DNA of 64,000 nucleotides from Gloeocapsopsis dulcis (GTDB lineage Bacteria; Cyanobacteriota; Cyanobacteriia; Cyanobacteriales; Chroococcidiopsidaceae): NCBI RefSeq assembly GCF_032163395.1, contig NZ_CP119970.1, positions 1 to 64,000 of the forward strand, read 5' to 3'. Shown piece by piece: positions 1 to 8,780 of this stretch (position 1 is its first letter; each line of letters starts with the position of its first letter). The notes under the pieces were generated by a model. It saw only the letters and a program-made list of their open reading frames with translations, ran no database searches and was not told where the DNA came from. The position numbers and the translations under genes were made by a program.

Positions 1-1
1 A

Positions 2-208
2 TATCAGCAACTTACTGCCTTACCTTTAGAGAAGGAGCCACAATTAACGGAAATATGTGATCGCATTTCAAGTCTGCGGCGGTGTAATTTAGATCCGTTT
101 GAGGTAGAAATCCTCAATCTGCTAGAACGCCCTGTAGTTTTTACACCAACTGAGTTGGAATATCTTGCCCACATTGAAAAGCGTCATGGAATCGCGCCGG
201 ATGAATAA
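2..208 (+). CDS. C-terminal end of an unidentified protein (5' part lies outside the window)
   Basis: An open frame enters from the left edge and ends at TAA 206-208, giving about 68 residues ending in HGIAPDE. The stretch is mostly polar and helical, with ICDRISSLRRC and TPTELEYLAHIEKRHG segments. I do not recognise the family. Its end overlaps the possible starts of the following DUF29 gene (ATG at 186 and 201), so the two are probably co-transcribed. That the frame is real is inferred from its uninterrupted run and from this overlap. Confidence 0.4.
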   Translation, partial: YQQLTALPLEKEPQLTEICDRISSLRRCNLDPFEVEILNLLERPVVFTPTELEYLAHIEKRHGIAPDE

Positions 209-644
209 TGTGAATTCAACTCTTTACGAGCAGGATTATTATCTCTGGTTAAATAAAACCAGCAGTTTGTTGCGAGATGGTAAGTTGTCTGAGTTGGATA
301 TTCCTAATTTGATTGAAGAAATTGAGGACATGGGAAGGAGCGAAAGAAAGGCGGTTAGAAGCAATTTGATTGTTGTCCTCATGCACCTGCTTAAGTATAA
401 ATATCAGCCGGAGAAGCGAAGCAATAGCTGGTTGTTGACTATATTTGAATACCGTCGTCGCTTAAGGGATGATTTTGCGGATAGCCCAAGTCTTAAGCGT
501 TATTTTAATGAAGTATTTGAGCAATGCTATCAGGATGCGCGCATCTCAGCAGCCCTGGAAACTGGTTTACCAAGTGAGGTTTTCCCAGAACAATCTCCGT
601 TTACTCCAGAAGAAACCCTAAACGCTGATTACTTGCCAGAGTAA
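201..644 (+). CDS. DUF29 family protein
   Basis: A protein of about 147 residues with the hallmark DUF29 layout: an N-terminal YEQDYYLWL segment, the helix LDIPNLIEEIEDMGRSERKA, then a central LMHLLKYKYQPEKR block and a W-rich helix. DUF29 proteins are small, soluble, helical and very common in cyanobacteria. Their function is not established. ATG 201 is chosen because family members begin a few residues before the YEQDYYLWL motif. ATG 186 and TTG 165 are in-frame alternatives. The start overlaps the end of the upstream partial gene, suggesting one transcript. Nothing in the sequence points to a specific role. Confidence 0.8.
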   Translation: MNNVNSTLYEQDYYLWLNKTSSLLRDGKLSELDIPNLIEEIEDMGRSERKAVRSNLIVVLMHLLKYKYQPEKRSNSWLLTIFEYRRRLRDDFADSPSLKRYFNEVFEQCYQDARISAALETGLPSEVFPEQSPFTPEETLNADYLPE

Positions 645-711
645 AAACAGCGATCTCGAAATTGCTCGCTATTACAAGATTGATCGCAAGTGGGGAAAAT
701 TAGGGTAGTGT

Positions 712-771
712 CACTGGGGAATTCCTCAGTGAGAAACGAACTTATACAACTGAATACGGCATAACTGCCGT
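712..771. promoter_or_regulatory. Two inverted repeats (near-perfect 20-bp palindrome and a small hairpin)
   Basis: CACTGGGGAATTCCTCAGTG at 712-731 is self-complementary except for one G/T pair. A second hairpin, ACGGCA-TAAC-TGCCGT, occupies 756-771 and ends one base before the ATG at 773. They follow the DUF29 gene by 70-130 bases, so they could be terminator debris or an operator. There is no U-tract, which argues against a simple terminator. Confidence 0.35.
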
Positions 772-772
772 A

Positions 773-1015
773 ATGAATACTGCCAACATCAACAAAAAAC
801 CTACTGCACAAATACCGCAGCTACCAGACAACGACTCAGCTGCAACTACACGCGAGCAAGAGCTTCAACACTCGACACCAAAGGAGGTAGAATACAGTTC
901 TTCTAATCAGGACGGACTTGAAGTGAATTCAATTGTAAATCAGTTATCACCTCGAATAGTGGAGGTAGATACTAACAACATATTAATCGCCGATTTTGCT
1001 CATCCTATGAACTGA
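773..1015 (+). CDS. Doubtful small hypothetical protein
   Basis: An 80-residue frame, polar and low-complexity (many S, T, N, Q, E), matching no family I know. The ATG directly abuts a hairpin (756-771), which would hide any ribosome binding site, and no purine-rich site is visible. The 3' end runs into the remnant of an IS6-type transposase (LIRQHFHSKQH in another reading, from 1012). It may be the front of a gene truncated by that insertion, or a chance frame. Confidence 0.25.
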   Translation: MNTANINKKPTAQIPQLPDNDSAATTREQELQHSTPKEVEYSSSNQDGLEVNSIVNQLSPRIVEVDTNNILIADFAHPMN

Positions 1016-1201
1016 TTCGACAACACTTTCATTCCAAACAACATCGTCTGTCTGCGACTGAATATCGCGCCTGTGATGCACCAGCGATTTTTATGTTGGC
1101 GTGAGTTAACTGGGATTAATCGCAGCTTAATCAAATCCACATCCTTTTCTAACAGAGGAGATTATCTACTTAGAATATATTCCAGTTAACTTGACAATGC
1201 C
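1012..1201 (+). mobile_element. Remnant of the 3' end of an IS6-family element
   Basis: Reading from 1012 gives LIRQHFHSKQHRLSATEYR, the conserved C-terminal segment also found at 12961-14990 and 5110-5190. The remnant ends at 1201 with the inverted-repeat motif GTTAACTTGACAATGC shared with the ends at 8748, 12467 and 15108. The rest of the transposase is gone. Confidence 0.75.
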
Positions 1202-1388
1202 TTCCTTACCGATTCTAGGAAATAATTCTTCAATAATTTTGTAGCCCTTAACCAATAGCACATGAGGTTGAAAAGACTGTGCTACTCCTTTACAATGCTA
1301 GAAAGCCGTCCCTGTCTGGATGTATATCATCCATTATACCAAGTGTATTTATGTCAATAATTTCTTGACAAACTACTAGTAGGAACTA

Positions 1389-2027
1389 TTATGTTCCTGG
1401 ACGAGAGCGAAGATGAGAGGGTATATGATGGCGATCGCCTAATATTTCTAACAGAGGACCATTAACGTCAAATTTCACTATACTTACTGACGCGACCAAA
1501 ATATTTACCCGATAGCGATAGCGTCCCAAATCAATTCCCAGTAAACTGCAAAGTATAATCCGAATTGTGGCTTTATGGGAAACTACTAAAACATTACCTT
1601 GGGGATGTTTTTCTTGAATTTCAGCAATTACAGGCATAGAGCGATTGGCAATATCTACCGCAGTTTCTCCACCTAGTGGTGCGTTCCAAGCGGCTTCTGT
1701 TAACCATTTTACATAGTTTTCTGCGTAATACTCCTTAACAAATGATTTACTCTTAGTTTCCCAACAGCCGTAACTACCTTCTCTAAGTCCGTCACGCAAC
1801 TGCATATCCATACCGATGGCATCACAAAATGGCTTGGCAGTTGCAATTGTGCGCTTCATTGGACTAACATAAACAGCTTCCCACTTTAATTTTTGATAAA
1901 CATCGGTAAAACTCTCTGCCATCTGCATCCCTTCTGTTGTCAACTCCGCATCAGTTTCACCGCAGAAATTACCACTTTGACTAAAAGTAGTTTCTCCATG
2001 TCGCAGTAAATATAAATTGAGTCTCAT
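1389..2027 (-). CDS. Histidine phosphatase family protein (phosphoglycerate-mutase-like)
   Basis: A 212-residue protein. Near the N-terminus it has LRHGETTFSQSGNFCGETD, the RHG phosphohistidine motif of the histidine phosphatase superfamily, followed by YVSPMKRTIATAKPF (second catalytic Arg), an acidic LREGSYGCWE segment, and the second catalytic His in LVVSHKATIRI. This arrangement matches cobalamin/alpha-ribazole phosphatase-like and PGM-like enzymes that remove phosphate from small molecules through a phosphohistidine. The substrate cannot be read from the sequence. It is flanked by IS remnants on both sides, so it gives no operon context. Confidence 0.85.
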   Translation of the reverse strand: MRLNLYLLRHGETTFSQSGNFCGETDAELTTEGMQMAESFTDVYQKLKWEAVYVSPMKRTIATAKPFCDAIGMDMQLRDGLREGSYGCWETKSKSFVKEYYAENYVKWLTEAAWNAPLGGETAVDIANRSMPVIAEIQEKHPQGNVLVVSHKATIRIILCSLLGIDLGRYRYRVNILVASVSIVKFDVNGPLLEILGDRHHIPSHLRSRPGT

Positions 2028-2055
2028 GGCTGGTTCTGTCGCAAATATTCCTTAG

Positions 2056-2267
2056 TAACAAATGATCCACCTCGATACCTCATTGTGCCATCATCTCTTC
2101 CAAATCTCGGTAACTTAGGGCATAGCGGCAGTACCAACGCACGCTCTCGCAAGATAATTTCTGTAAAAAGTGTCGCTACTTAAATACACAGAGAGTAGAC
2201 ATGGGAAATTCGAGTGGAAGCATTCAGCCCTTCCACCCTATCATTTTTCAACTTTTGCAACACAACC
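2056..2267 (-). mobile_element. Remnant of the 5' end of an IS6-family element (GGTTGTGTTGCAAAAA group)
   Basis: On the minus strand the stretch reads like the transposase N-terminus preserved at 29172-29459 (HFL, SVRWYCRYALSYRDLEEMM, GIEVDH), but with several stops. The terminal repeat TTGCAACACAACC lies at 2255-2267. It is the same group as the copies at 17562 and 26948. Confidence 0.7.
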
Positions 2268-2281
2268 TGTTTTTTTGACTG

Positions 2282-2512
2282 TTAGTTTAAATTCCCTGCT
2301 TTCTCAACAACTTGTTTCAACTCTTCAAAGGTGATACTACCGCCTTTATCTCCATGCATCGCTAACAATTCCTGGGGACTACTAACACCTGTTTCTGCCG
2401 AAATGATTGCACTTAACCCAGGGCTTAAAAAAAGCTCATTAATCGAGACTTTGCCATCTCGATCAGTATCCAAGGTATTAAAAAGAGATTGAAGCTCTTG
2501 CTCGGTTGCCAT
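2282..2512 (-). CDS. Small EF-hand calcium-binding protein
   Basis: A 76-residue protein with one canonical EF-hand loop, DTDRDGKVSINE (residues 15-26; Asp/Asp/Asp/Lys-backbone/Ser/Glu ligand positions), and a second, degenerate loop around HGDKGGSITFEEL that keeps the exiting helix. No signal peptide or membrane segment is visible, so it should be cytosolic. It could buffer or sense calcium, but no partner is suggested by the neighbours, which are IS remnants. The real start is the ATG giving MATEQELQSLF. The family assignment is firm and the function open. Confidence 0.8.
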   Translation of the reverse strand: MATEQELQSLFNTLDTDRDGKVSINELFLSPGLSAIISAETGVSSPQELLAMHGDKGGSITFEELKQVVEKAGNLN

Positions 2513-2734
2513 AGGTTTTTATCTGAATTAATTTTTTCAATTTAATATCTCAAAATCTTGAAAAAGATGCAAGGAAAGTTAAAATCTCTAAATAAACACA
2601 TTTTCAAAAGCTAATATACCAATCTACTTTTTTGGATTTTTCTGTTAAAACTTCAATATCTTCGGATAGATTCATAGCGTTCAAACATTCTAATAAATCT
2701 CCATCAATATATACGATATATAACAAGCCTAAAT

Positions 2735-2945
2735 GGTTTATGAGAGCGCACCATACATAGATAGCTTGGGAAAGTCAAAGACCTGACGATGGGTAACTAA
2801 CTCAAACAGGAATTGAACGACATCAAAGGATTTGCACAGATGGTACCACTCGCGAATTAAGCGTTTCGCTTGTAACCAAATATCCTCCACTGGATTGTGT
2901 TCGGGCGCGTTGGGGGCAAAGCGGGTGCAGGTAATATGCCTTGCA
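2735..2945 (-). mobile_element. Remnant of an IS630-family transposase (C-terminal part)
   Basis: On the minus strand a broken frame reads FAPNAPEHNPVEDIWLQAKR followed by FDFPKLSMYG. This is the C-terminal DDE segment of IS630 transposases and is closely similar to the better-preserved copy at 30043-30606. It is truncated at its upstream side by the IS701-type element that starts at 2953. Confidence 0.75.
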
Positions 2946-2952
2946 TCTTCAG

Positions 2953-4375
2953 CCCTCTTTTGTTACTCTTAAGAGAGTAAATTGGGAAAAGTAAGCCTAG
3001 AAGTAAGGTGGAGCAATGGTTCCTCGCCAACCTGCCCAACCCAGCGTGACGTTCGTCAATGAATACTGTCAAATTTATCAGCATTTGTTTAGAGAACTCA
3101 GGACTTTTGAAGCATTCCAGTGGTTACATCTAGGCATCATTTCTGAGCTGCCTCGTAAGTCCTTACCTCAGATTGCTCGTGCAGTCGGACTCAAAGATGG
3201 ACAAGCTCTTCACCATTTTCTGCGTGATGCACCTGGGAAAGTGTCGCAACTTAGAGCAACGAGGTTGTGGCTAAACAACTGATTGGAGAACAACCAATTG
3301 TGTTGTGCATCGATGAAACCGGAGATGTCAAGAAAGGACAAGCAACCGATTATGTTGCCAGACACTACATTGGCAATTTAGGTAAAACAGAAAATGGCAT
3401 CGTCTCTGTTAATGCTTATGCTCTAGTGGACGGGTTAACCTATCCGTTGTTATTCAAAATTTTCAAGCCACGTCATCGGCTTAAAGCAGGAGACGAGTAC
3501 AAGACAAAACCTCAGCTCGCTGTAGAAATCTTGCAAGAATTGAGAGCTTCCGGTTTCACTATCAAGCTTGTATTAGCTGATAGTCTTTATGGAGAAAGTG
3601 GTGATGTGACTGGAGAGTTAAGTCAACAACAATTGCCCTACATCGTAGCAATTCGCAGCAACCATCCAGTTCTCATGCCCAAAGGATGGAAAGTACGATA
3701 TAACCGCTGGCATGGCTATCAGCAGTTGCTCTCTCATCGTCAAGGGGAACAACGCTGGATTCGAGAGATTATCTTTGGTAAACCTCGCCAGGTGAGGTTT
3801 TTTCAGATTACTAAAGGAGAAGTCGCAGACCCTGATGGCGATAGCTGGTATATCATGACCAATCTCAAGGGTAAGATACATCGAGAATTAGCTCGTTTAT
3901 ATAGCTTGAGAAGTGGGATTGAATATGGTTTCAAGCAAGTTAAAACCGAGTTGGGGTGGGCAGATTTCCGCTTAACTGATTATGGCAGTATCGAACGGTG
4001 GTGGGAGATGATCTTCAGTGCCTATTTGATGGTCAGTTTACACGCTGATTATTTTCAGTCGTGCTTGTCGTCCCCACAGTCTTCTAGCAAGGGAGCATCC
4101 TCGACGATTTTAGAGTGCTTTTGGCAGCATCCTCGGTGGGAAGAAGGAACGACTTGGAAGAGTGCGCTCAATAACTTACGATTAATCATCCAACCTTACA
4201 TCTTCTACTGCTTGCTTGCACTTGGTTAGAAGTGTTTTCCATTCCAGGATTTAAGCATAGTTTCTCCCGATTGATGATGCACATGAACCGTTTTCGTGGT
4301 CCCCCAAAACTGTCTCTAAGCATTGCTGCTTAGTAGCTAGGAATATTTTTCTCCTGCCAGTGTCACAAAAGAGGG
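2953..4375 (+). mobile_element. IS701-family insertion sequence
   Basis: Terminal repeats CCCTCTTTTGTTAC (2953-2966) and GTCACAAAAGAGGG (4362-4375) match at 13 of 14 positions when one is reverse-complemented. The element carries one transposase region (3016-4229). I see no clear target-site duplication. The left end is inserted against an IS630 remnant. Confidence 0.75.
3016..4229 (+). pseudogene. IS701-family (DDE_5) transposase, split by a -1 frameshift
   Basis: The N-terminal part (3016-3282) ends at TGA shortly after LRATRLW. The rest (3267-4229) continues one frame back from AKQLIGEQPIVLCIDETG. The second part contains the first DDE block (IDETGDVKKG), VNAYALVDGLTYPL, LADSLYG (second Asp) and the C-terminal RSGIEYGFKQVKTELG block with the Glu. 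Total length would be about 400 residues, normal for IS701. The two frames overlap by 16 bases. The local sequence GGCTAAACAA is not a classic slippery heptamer, so I favour a disabling frameshift over programmed frameshifting. Confidence 0.75.
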
Positions 4376-4470
4376 ATAATACTGAGTTGAAAAGCTTTTT
4401 TCTCAAGATTGACATTTGTTGCTTTTCTAAAACATTTAACACAAATCAGTAAAGAGCAATAGAGTCGTTG

Positions 4471-5302
4471 GGTATTGTCAACTAAACCTTAGGGAAGAGA
4501 TAGAATACAGAATTAGGCCTTGATTTTTCTCGTTCGGTTTATGTATTCTCGTCACCACTTTCCCGTCGAAATTATCAGCTACTGCGTCTGGCTCTATTAC
4601 ACCTTTGCCTTGAGCTACCGAGACATTGAGAAAATGATGGTATCGCGGTATTGATGTGACGTACGAGTTGATTCGGGAATGATGCCAGAAGTTCGCACAG
4701 TAGTATGCCAATCAGCTTCGGGGCAAACGTCCTTATGTCCGAGGTAAATGGCATTTAGATGAGGTGATGGTCACGCTCAAGGGACAGCAATACTACTTGT
4801 GGCGAGCAGTGGATGCTGAGGGCAACGTGCTGGATGTCTTGCTGCAACGACATCGAGACACGAAGGCGGCAAAGCGGTTCTTCCGTAAACTGCTGAAGCG
4901 GCAAGGCTTTACCCTACGAGTGATTGTCACCGCTAAGCTCAAGAGTTATGAAGCGGCAAACAAGCAATTGCTCAAGAGCGTAGAGCATCGTCATTACAAG
5001 GAATTGAACAATCGAGCGGAAAATTCTCATCAACCCACTCGAACCCGAGAGCGACGCATGAGGAAATTCAAATCTCCTGGGCAAGCGCAACGATTTCTCT
5101 GGGCTTTTGGACCAATTCGAGACCACTTTCACCCGAAACAACATCACCCCACAGCTCAACGCTATCGCCAACTCTTGCGCCAACGAATTGAAGCTTGGCG
5201 AGAAGTTGCTGGGCTGAATTGTGCCACCTAGTCTCAGCGTTCCTGGCTTGTTAGGCGTCATTGTGCTTAATTTTAGATTTATCCCATTAACTTGACAATA
5301 CC
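4471..5302 (+). mobile_element. IS6-family insertion sequence (GGTATTGTCAA ends)
   Basis: Left end GGTATTGTCAACTAA at 4471 and right end TTAACTTGACAATACC ending at 5302 form the terminal repeats, giving an 832-bp element, the normal IS6 size. It has inserted into, or recombined with, an ISKra4-type transposase gene whose 3' part follows immediately. No 8-bp duplication is seen at the flanks. Confidence 0.8.
4541..5231 (+). pseudogene. IS6-family transposase, frameshifted
   Basis: The frame starts at ATG 4541 (MYSRHHFPVEIISYCVWLYY), keeps ALSYRDIEKMM, then breaks near 4650. The DDE core resumes at about 4746 with GKWHLDEVMVTLKGQQYYLWRAVD, LDVLLQRHRDTKAAKRFF and the C-terminal ELNNRAENSHQPTRTRERRM block. 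The last block includes the catalytic Glu region of IS6 transposases. A short region around 4650-4740 is scrambled relative to the copies at 8.6 and 12.6 kb, so the gene is dead. Confidence 0.8.
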
Positions 5303-5552
5303 TCTGAACATCCACCTAGAACACGTCCAGTACCAACAGTTCAAGAAACAAGGGTTGCCCATTGGCTCTGGCTTGATAGAAAGTGCTTGTAAATGGCTGA
5401 TCCATCAGCGATTTAAGGGTACAGGCATGAGGTGGAGTAAGGACGGCTTTAACCATCTGCTGCATCTACGGCTAGCTTGGGTAAATCAGCGATTTGATGC
5501 TCTGTTCTCAAATGAATCTCTCGTACTATCTTTGTACTCCCTTAACGATTAG
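5303..5552 (+). pseudogene. C-terminal fragment of an ISKra4-family transposase
   Basis: The segment contains GLPIGSGLIESACKWLIHQR and GTGMRWSKDGFNHLLHLRL, the conserved C-terminal block of ISKra4-type transposases (GSG-ESACK ... GMRW). The upstream part of the gene is missing, replaced by the IS6 element ending at 5302. Confidence 0.75.
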
Positions 5553-5852
5553 ATACGCCCCTCCGAGAAGCCTTTATAGAGAAGTATCGGTTGATTAGGA
5601 TATTTAGCGCGATAGAGCTTTGGTTCTGGCAAAAACTGACTTGACAGTGAATCAGGAGAGTCCATTCTTCAAGTTGTAAAACATCTGTACTAATATATTC
5701 CCAAAAAATTACAGTTGGGGAGAGTGGATTTCTTCAAACATACTAAAGTTTCATGCCTGATAAGGCACGAGATTATCAATCATTTTGGCTTTCATAGTTT
5801 TTACAATAGAATTAATTTACCAGGTAAACCAAGGATAAGGAGGTTGAAAACT
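5553..5852. other. Intergenic region upstream of the RES toxin-antitoxin pair
   Basis: No gene is visible. The last bases hold a strong ribosome binding site (AAGGATAAGGAGG, about 12 bases before ATG 5853). A long in-frame extension of the antitoxin frame runs back to 5715 but has no start signal. Confidence 0.5.
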
Positions 5853-6515
5853 ATGACTGATAGCAGGAATACATTGCACGAGGCAGTAGATCGCCTTTCC
5901 GAATCCTCGCTTGACATCCTGCTCCCCGTGATTTCGCAACTGGCAACAGAAAAAGACTCTGTCAAAACGGCTTTTCTATTGCGGAGCATTGGCGCACTAA
6001 ACCGAATTGCCGAAACCGCTGCTGTGGTAGAGGTGCTAGCTACTGCTACTACTGACTACAGTATGTTGCTCAAAATTTTGTCAACACCAGAAGCGCTATC
6101 GACCTTGACCGAAAATGATCCTTTAGCGAGTGCCTCGTTACGCGGTCTAGTCGTGAAACAACAGCTGCTTGAGGCTGAGGGCGGCTGTTTGTCGAGTACC
6201 CAGGTGGCATCCCTGCTAGGGATTACTCGTCAGGCAGTCGATAAGCGACGGCGCTCTGGGCAGTTAATTGGCTTACCCATAGGGAAAAACCGATTCGCCT
6301 ACCCCGCGTGGCAATTTACCACCGGAGAGACACTTCCAGGGTTGGAGAGTGTACTCCAGCATTTGCAGGTACGCGACCCGTGGATGCAGACTGCCTTCAT
6401 GCTCAATGGCAATCTGCGGCTTGATGGGATGTCGCCGCTGGAAGCTTTGAGACAAGGCAAGTCGGAGCAAGTCGAGAAAGCAGCACAAACTTACGGAGAG
6501 CAAGGAGCGGCTTGA
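5853..6515 (+). CDS. Antitoxin of a RES-type toxin-antitoxin system (HTH plus MbcA/ParS/Xre-like C-terminus)
   Basis: A 220-residue protein. It has a helical N-terminal half (DRLSESSLDILLPVISQL), a helix-turn-helix at about residues 112-140 (SSTQVASLLGITRQAVDKRR) followed by an LIGLPIGKNRFAYPAWQF wing, and a C-terminal MbcA/ParS/Xre-like domain (LRLDGMSPLEALRQGKSEQV). Such proteins repress their own operon and block the active site of the partner RES toxin. The start is ATG 5853, which has a good AAGGAGG site. The reading frame extends upstream without a start signal. Its stop overlaps the ATG of the toxin gene by one base, so translation is probably coupled. The family is clear and autoregulation is inferred from known relatives. 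Confidence 0.85.
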   Translation: MTDSRNTLHEAVDRLSESSLDILLPVISQLATEKDSVKTAFLLRSIGALNRIAETAAVVEVLATATTDYSMLLKILSTPEALSTLTENDPLASASLRGLVVKQQLLEAEGGCLSSTQVASLLGITRQAVDKRRRSGQLIGLPIGKNRFAYPAWQFTTGETLPGLESVLQHLQVRDPWMQTAFMLNGNLRLDGMSPLEALRQGKSEQVEKAAQTYGEQGAA

Positions 6516-7114
6516 TGAATGAGTCACGTCCGGCTCCCCATCCAGACCCGCCAGAAGATCTTGCAACCAGAAAGCTGCCACTCGTACAACTCGAAAGTGC
6601 GATGTATCGGATTCACAAAAGTCAGTATAGCCCGCTTTATTACGGCAATTCTGGGAGAAGTCGCTTTGACGCACCCAACCGCGAATACGGCGTGATGTAC
6701 GTCGGTACTGACTCGTGTAGCTGTTTTATCGAAACCTTTGGTTGGCAAACAGGTTATAAAGTTGTCGCCATCTCTGAACTGCGCCGATATTCGATAAGTC
6801 AGTTGCAGAGTCAGCGACAACTGACTTTGGTTGACTTGACTGGTTCTGGGCTGGCGCGGATAGGAGCAGATGCTCGCGTGTGTGATGGAGAACACGGGCT
6901 GGCGCAAAAATGGGCATTGAGTCTGTGGAAACATCCAGATAACGCAGACGGAATTTATTATCGCGCCCGACACGATCCATCGCGGTATTGTGCTGCCATT
7001 TTTGACCGCGCTCAAGCAGACATCACGATTGAAAAGACTAAACCATGTTGGAGCGATAGTTTCAGAGAAACCTTAGCTAACATCCTCGATACCTACGAAT
7101 TCGGTTTAGTCTGA
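6515..7114 (+). CDS. RES-domain toxin (NAD-degrading family)
   Basis: A 199-residue protein containing the RES domain: YRIHKSQYSPLYYG near residue 30 (catalytic Arg/Tyr region), RFDAPNREYGVMYVG, then SCSCFIETFG carrying the acidic residue, and later DGIYYRARHDPS with the conserved Arg/Ser. Characterised RES toxins deplete cellular NAD+ by hydrolysis or phosphorolysis, arresting growth. The ATG overlaps the antitoxin stop codon (TGATG arrangement), the usual antitoxin-first order. Length and motifs look intact, so the pair is probably functional. Target chemistry is inferred from the family. Confidence 0.88.
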   Translation: MNESRPAPHPDPPEDLATRKLPLVQLESAMYRIHKSQYSPLYYGNSGRSRFDAPNREYGVMYVGTDSCSCFIETFGWQTGYKVVAISELRRYSISQLQSQRQLTLVDLTGSGLARIGADARVCDGEHGLAQKWALSLWKHPDNADGIYYRARHDPSRYCAAIFDRAQADITIEKTKPCWSDSFRETLANILDTYEFGLV

Positions 7115-7417
7115 CTGTGGCTTTAAGGTGTCAGTGTGTTCTTTGAAGCCGTTGATTAAGGAGCGGATTTTCGCTTTCAACCACTGTGGCACAACTTGCC
7201 ATAACTGCCGCTTTTGCTGTGGAGTCCAAGCGTCAAATAATTTCAACTCCTCTACCACCTGCGTTTCGGCGACTTTCGCCAACCGTTCTACCCCCGTTTG
7301 GGGAGCTTGGGGTGTTAGCTTTACTTCCTTTGGTGGCAAGTTTTCTAATTCGGTTGTTACCCCCTCCGATTTATTTATTTGACGAGCGTGAAAACCCCGT
7401 CCTCTTGAGCTATCCAT
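7106..7417 (-). CDS. Hypothetical protein, convergent with the RES toxin gene
   Basis: A 103-residue frame, charged and helical in its second half (RLAKVAETQVVEELKLFDAWTPQQ, then a Trp-rich WQVVPQWLKAKIRSLINGF). It has no signal peptide, membrane segment or motif I recognise. Its 3' end overlaps the toxin 3' end by nine bases. The start has only a weak AGGT purine stretch ahead of it, and the sequence upstream belongs to transposon debris. It could be a real small gene or a leftover of a larger one. Confidence 0.4.
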   Translation of the reverse strand: MDSSRGRGFHARQINKSEGVTTELENLPPKEVKLTPQAPQTGVERLAKVAETQVVEELKLFDAWTPQQKRQLWQVVPQWLKAKIRSLINGFKEHTDTLKPQSD

Positions 7418-7552
7418 TACCTACATCTTTCTTAACATCGTGGAAAACCAGTTGGAAAGAGGATTTGACCATGAGAGCATCCGAGAAGGATTGAAAAAAA
7501 CCGGAGTTTGTGTAATGCGCCAAATTTGCCCAGCGTTGGCAAACATCATCAG

Positions 7553-8335
7553 CTAAGAAACTTGATGAACTAATTTCCAGGTAGCGGCGATATCGTGTAA
7601 TCGTCGCAGCCCACGCCAAATAGTCTTGACTCCCAGTTCACCATCACCTTTGCGGCCCAAAAAACCACCAACAGTGGCAATCATCCGCACGGCTTCTCGT
7701 AAATAAGGTGGCTGTTTTGATGGAGTGGGATTTTTACTCATAGTCGCGCATAAAGACTGCCATTGACAGGTTTCTAAACCCAGGTCGCAAGATAAGTCAG
7801 GATTAGCTCTGGCTTCATAGGTTAGCCATAGTAAGCGCCATGCCACAATTGAATATGTTGCTAGTGTCATATTGATGCGACGCGCTGTTTCAAGTTGTAA
7901 TTTTTCAATGCCACAACCACTTTTCAAGGTGTAGTGATAGCGTTCTATCAACCAACGCTCTTGTGTACTATTTGACGCAACGCGCAGCATCTTCAAATCG
8001 ATTAATCTCAAGGGTAGTAAGCAGCAACCAACTAATTGGGTTCAGCGCTTGTGGTGGATTTTCTTCTTGTGCTAAAATTACCTGTAACTTCACTGGTTTT
8101 AGCTGCTTTCGCCCGATGTGATGTAATGGTACTTGTACTTCGAGTGTGGCAAACCGAATTGTCAGCTTTGCACTTCTAGCAATATGTTCAGGGCTGTGTT
8201 TGACTTCGACAGTTAGTATAGCGCACGCTGGTGTCGCACCGATAGCTTGATGTAAATACTTGGCATCATGGTCTACTTTTCTGTTATGGGTGCCACGAAT
8301 TAGTAAATGTGAATTTTGTGGGTTAGGAAAAAACT
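7553..8335 (-). pseudogene. Tn5-like IS4-family transposase remnant, truncated and frameshifted
   Basis: From 8335 down, the minus strand reads HLLIRGTHNRKVDHDAKYL, then a change of frame near 7990. It continues WLIERYHYTLKSGCGIEKLQ (the YREK-like Glu region of Tn5-type transposases), TYSIVAWRLLWLTYEAR and GGFLGRKGDGELGVKTIWRG. The N-terminal third is absent: it is replaced by the front half of an IS6 transposase, producing a chimeric frame (7968-8555). No terminal repeats were found. Confidence 0.75.
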
Positions 8336-8748
8336 TCTTGGCAGCCGCTTTATCTCGACGCTTCTGCATCAAGATGTCCAGCACACTGCCCTCTTGATCA
8401 ACCGCTTGCCACAGATAATATTGCTCCCCATTGATTGTGACAACAACCTCATCCAGATGCCACTTGTCTCCTATACGACGACGGCAACGACGAATTTCAT
8501 TGGCATACTGTTGCCCAAACTTATTGCACCAGGAACGAATTGCTTCATAGCTCACCTCAATGCCTCGCTACATCAGCAGTTTTTGCACGTCCCGGTAGCT
8601 CAAGGGAAAAGCAAAATACAACCACACAGCGTAGCTGATAATCTCAGCATGAAAGCGGTGACGAGCGTACATGGTAGCTAGAAGTCAGCAGAAGCAGCAG
8701 TGTTTAGATTCTACTATCGGCTGTTTCCCTTGTTAACTTGACAATGCC
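8336..8748 (-). mobile_element. 5' half of an IS6-family element, inverted relative to the copy at 12467
   Basis: Starting from the terminal repeat at about 8732-8748 (GTTAACTTGACAATGC), the minus strand encodes an IS6 transposase from ATG 8672 (MYARHRFHAEII) through GDKWHLDEVVVTINGEQYY and LDILMQKRRDKAAAKKFF, where the match stops at the Tn5-like fragment. Codon 35 is TAG (8568-8570), as in the 12.6-kb copy. About 340 bp are almost identical to 12467-12808, in opposite orientation. Confidence 0.85.
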
Positions 8749-8780
8749 CTTACAACTCATCATAGAGACAACACAACCGT

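Noticed and set aside
629-811. Minus-strand frame over the DUF29 3' end and hairpins.
   Set aside because: No start signal or family resemblance; overlaps supported features.
2640-2740. Possible tRNA or structured RNA in AT-rich gap.
   Set aside because: No cloverleaf, T-loop or terminal CCA pattern could be made by eye.
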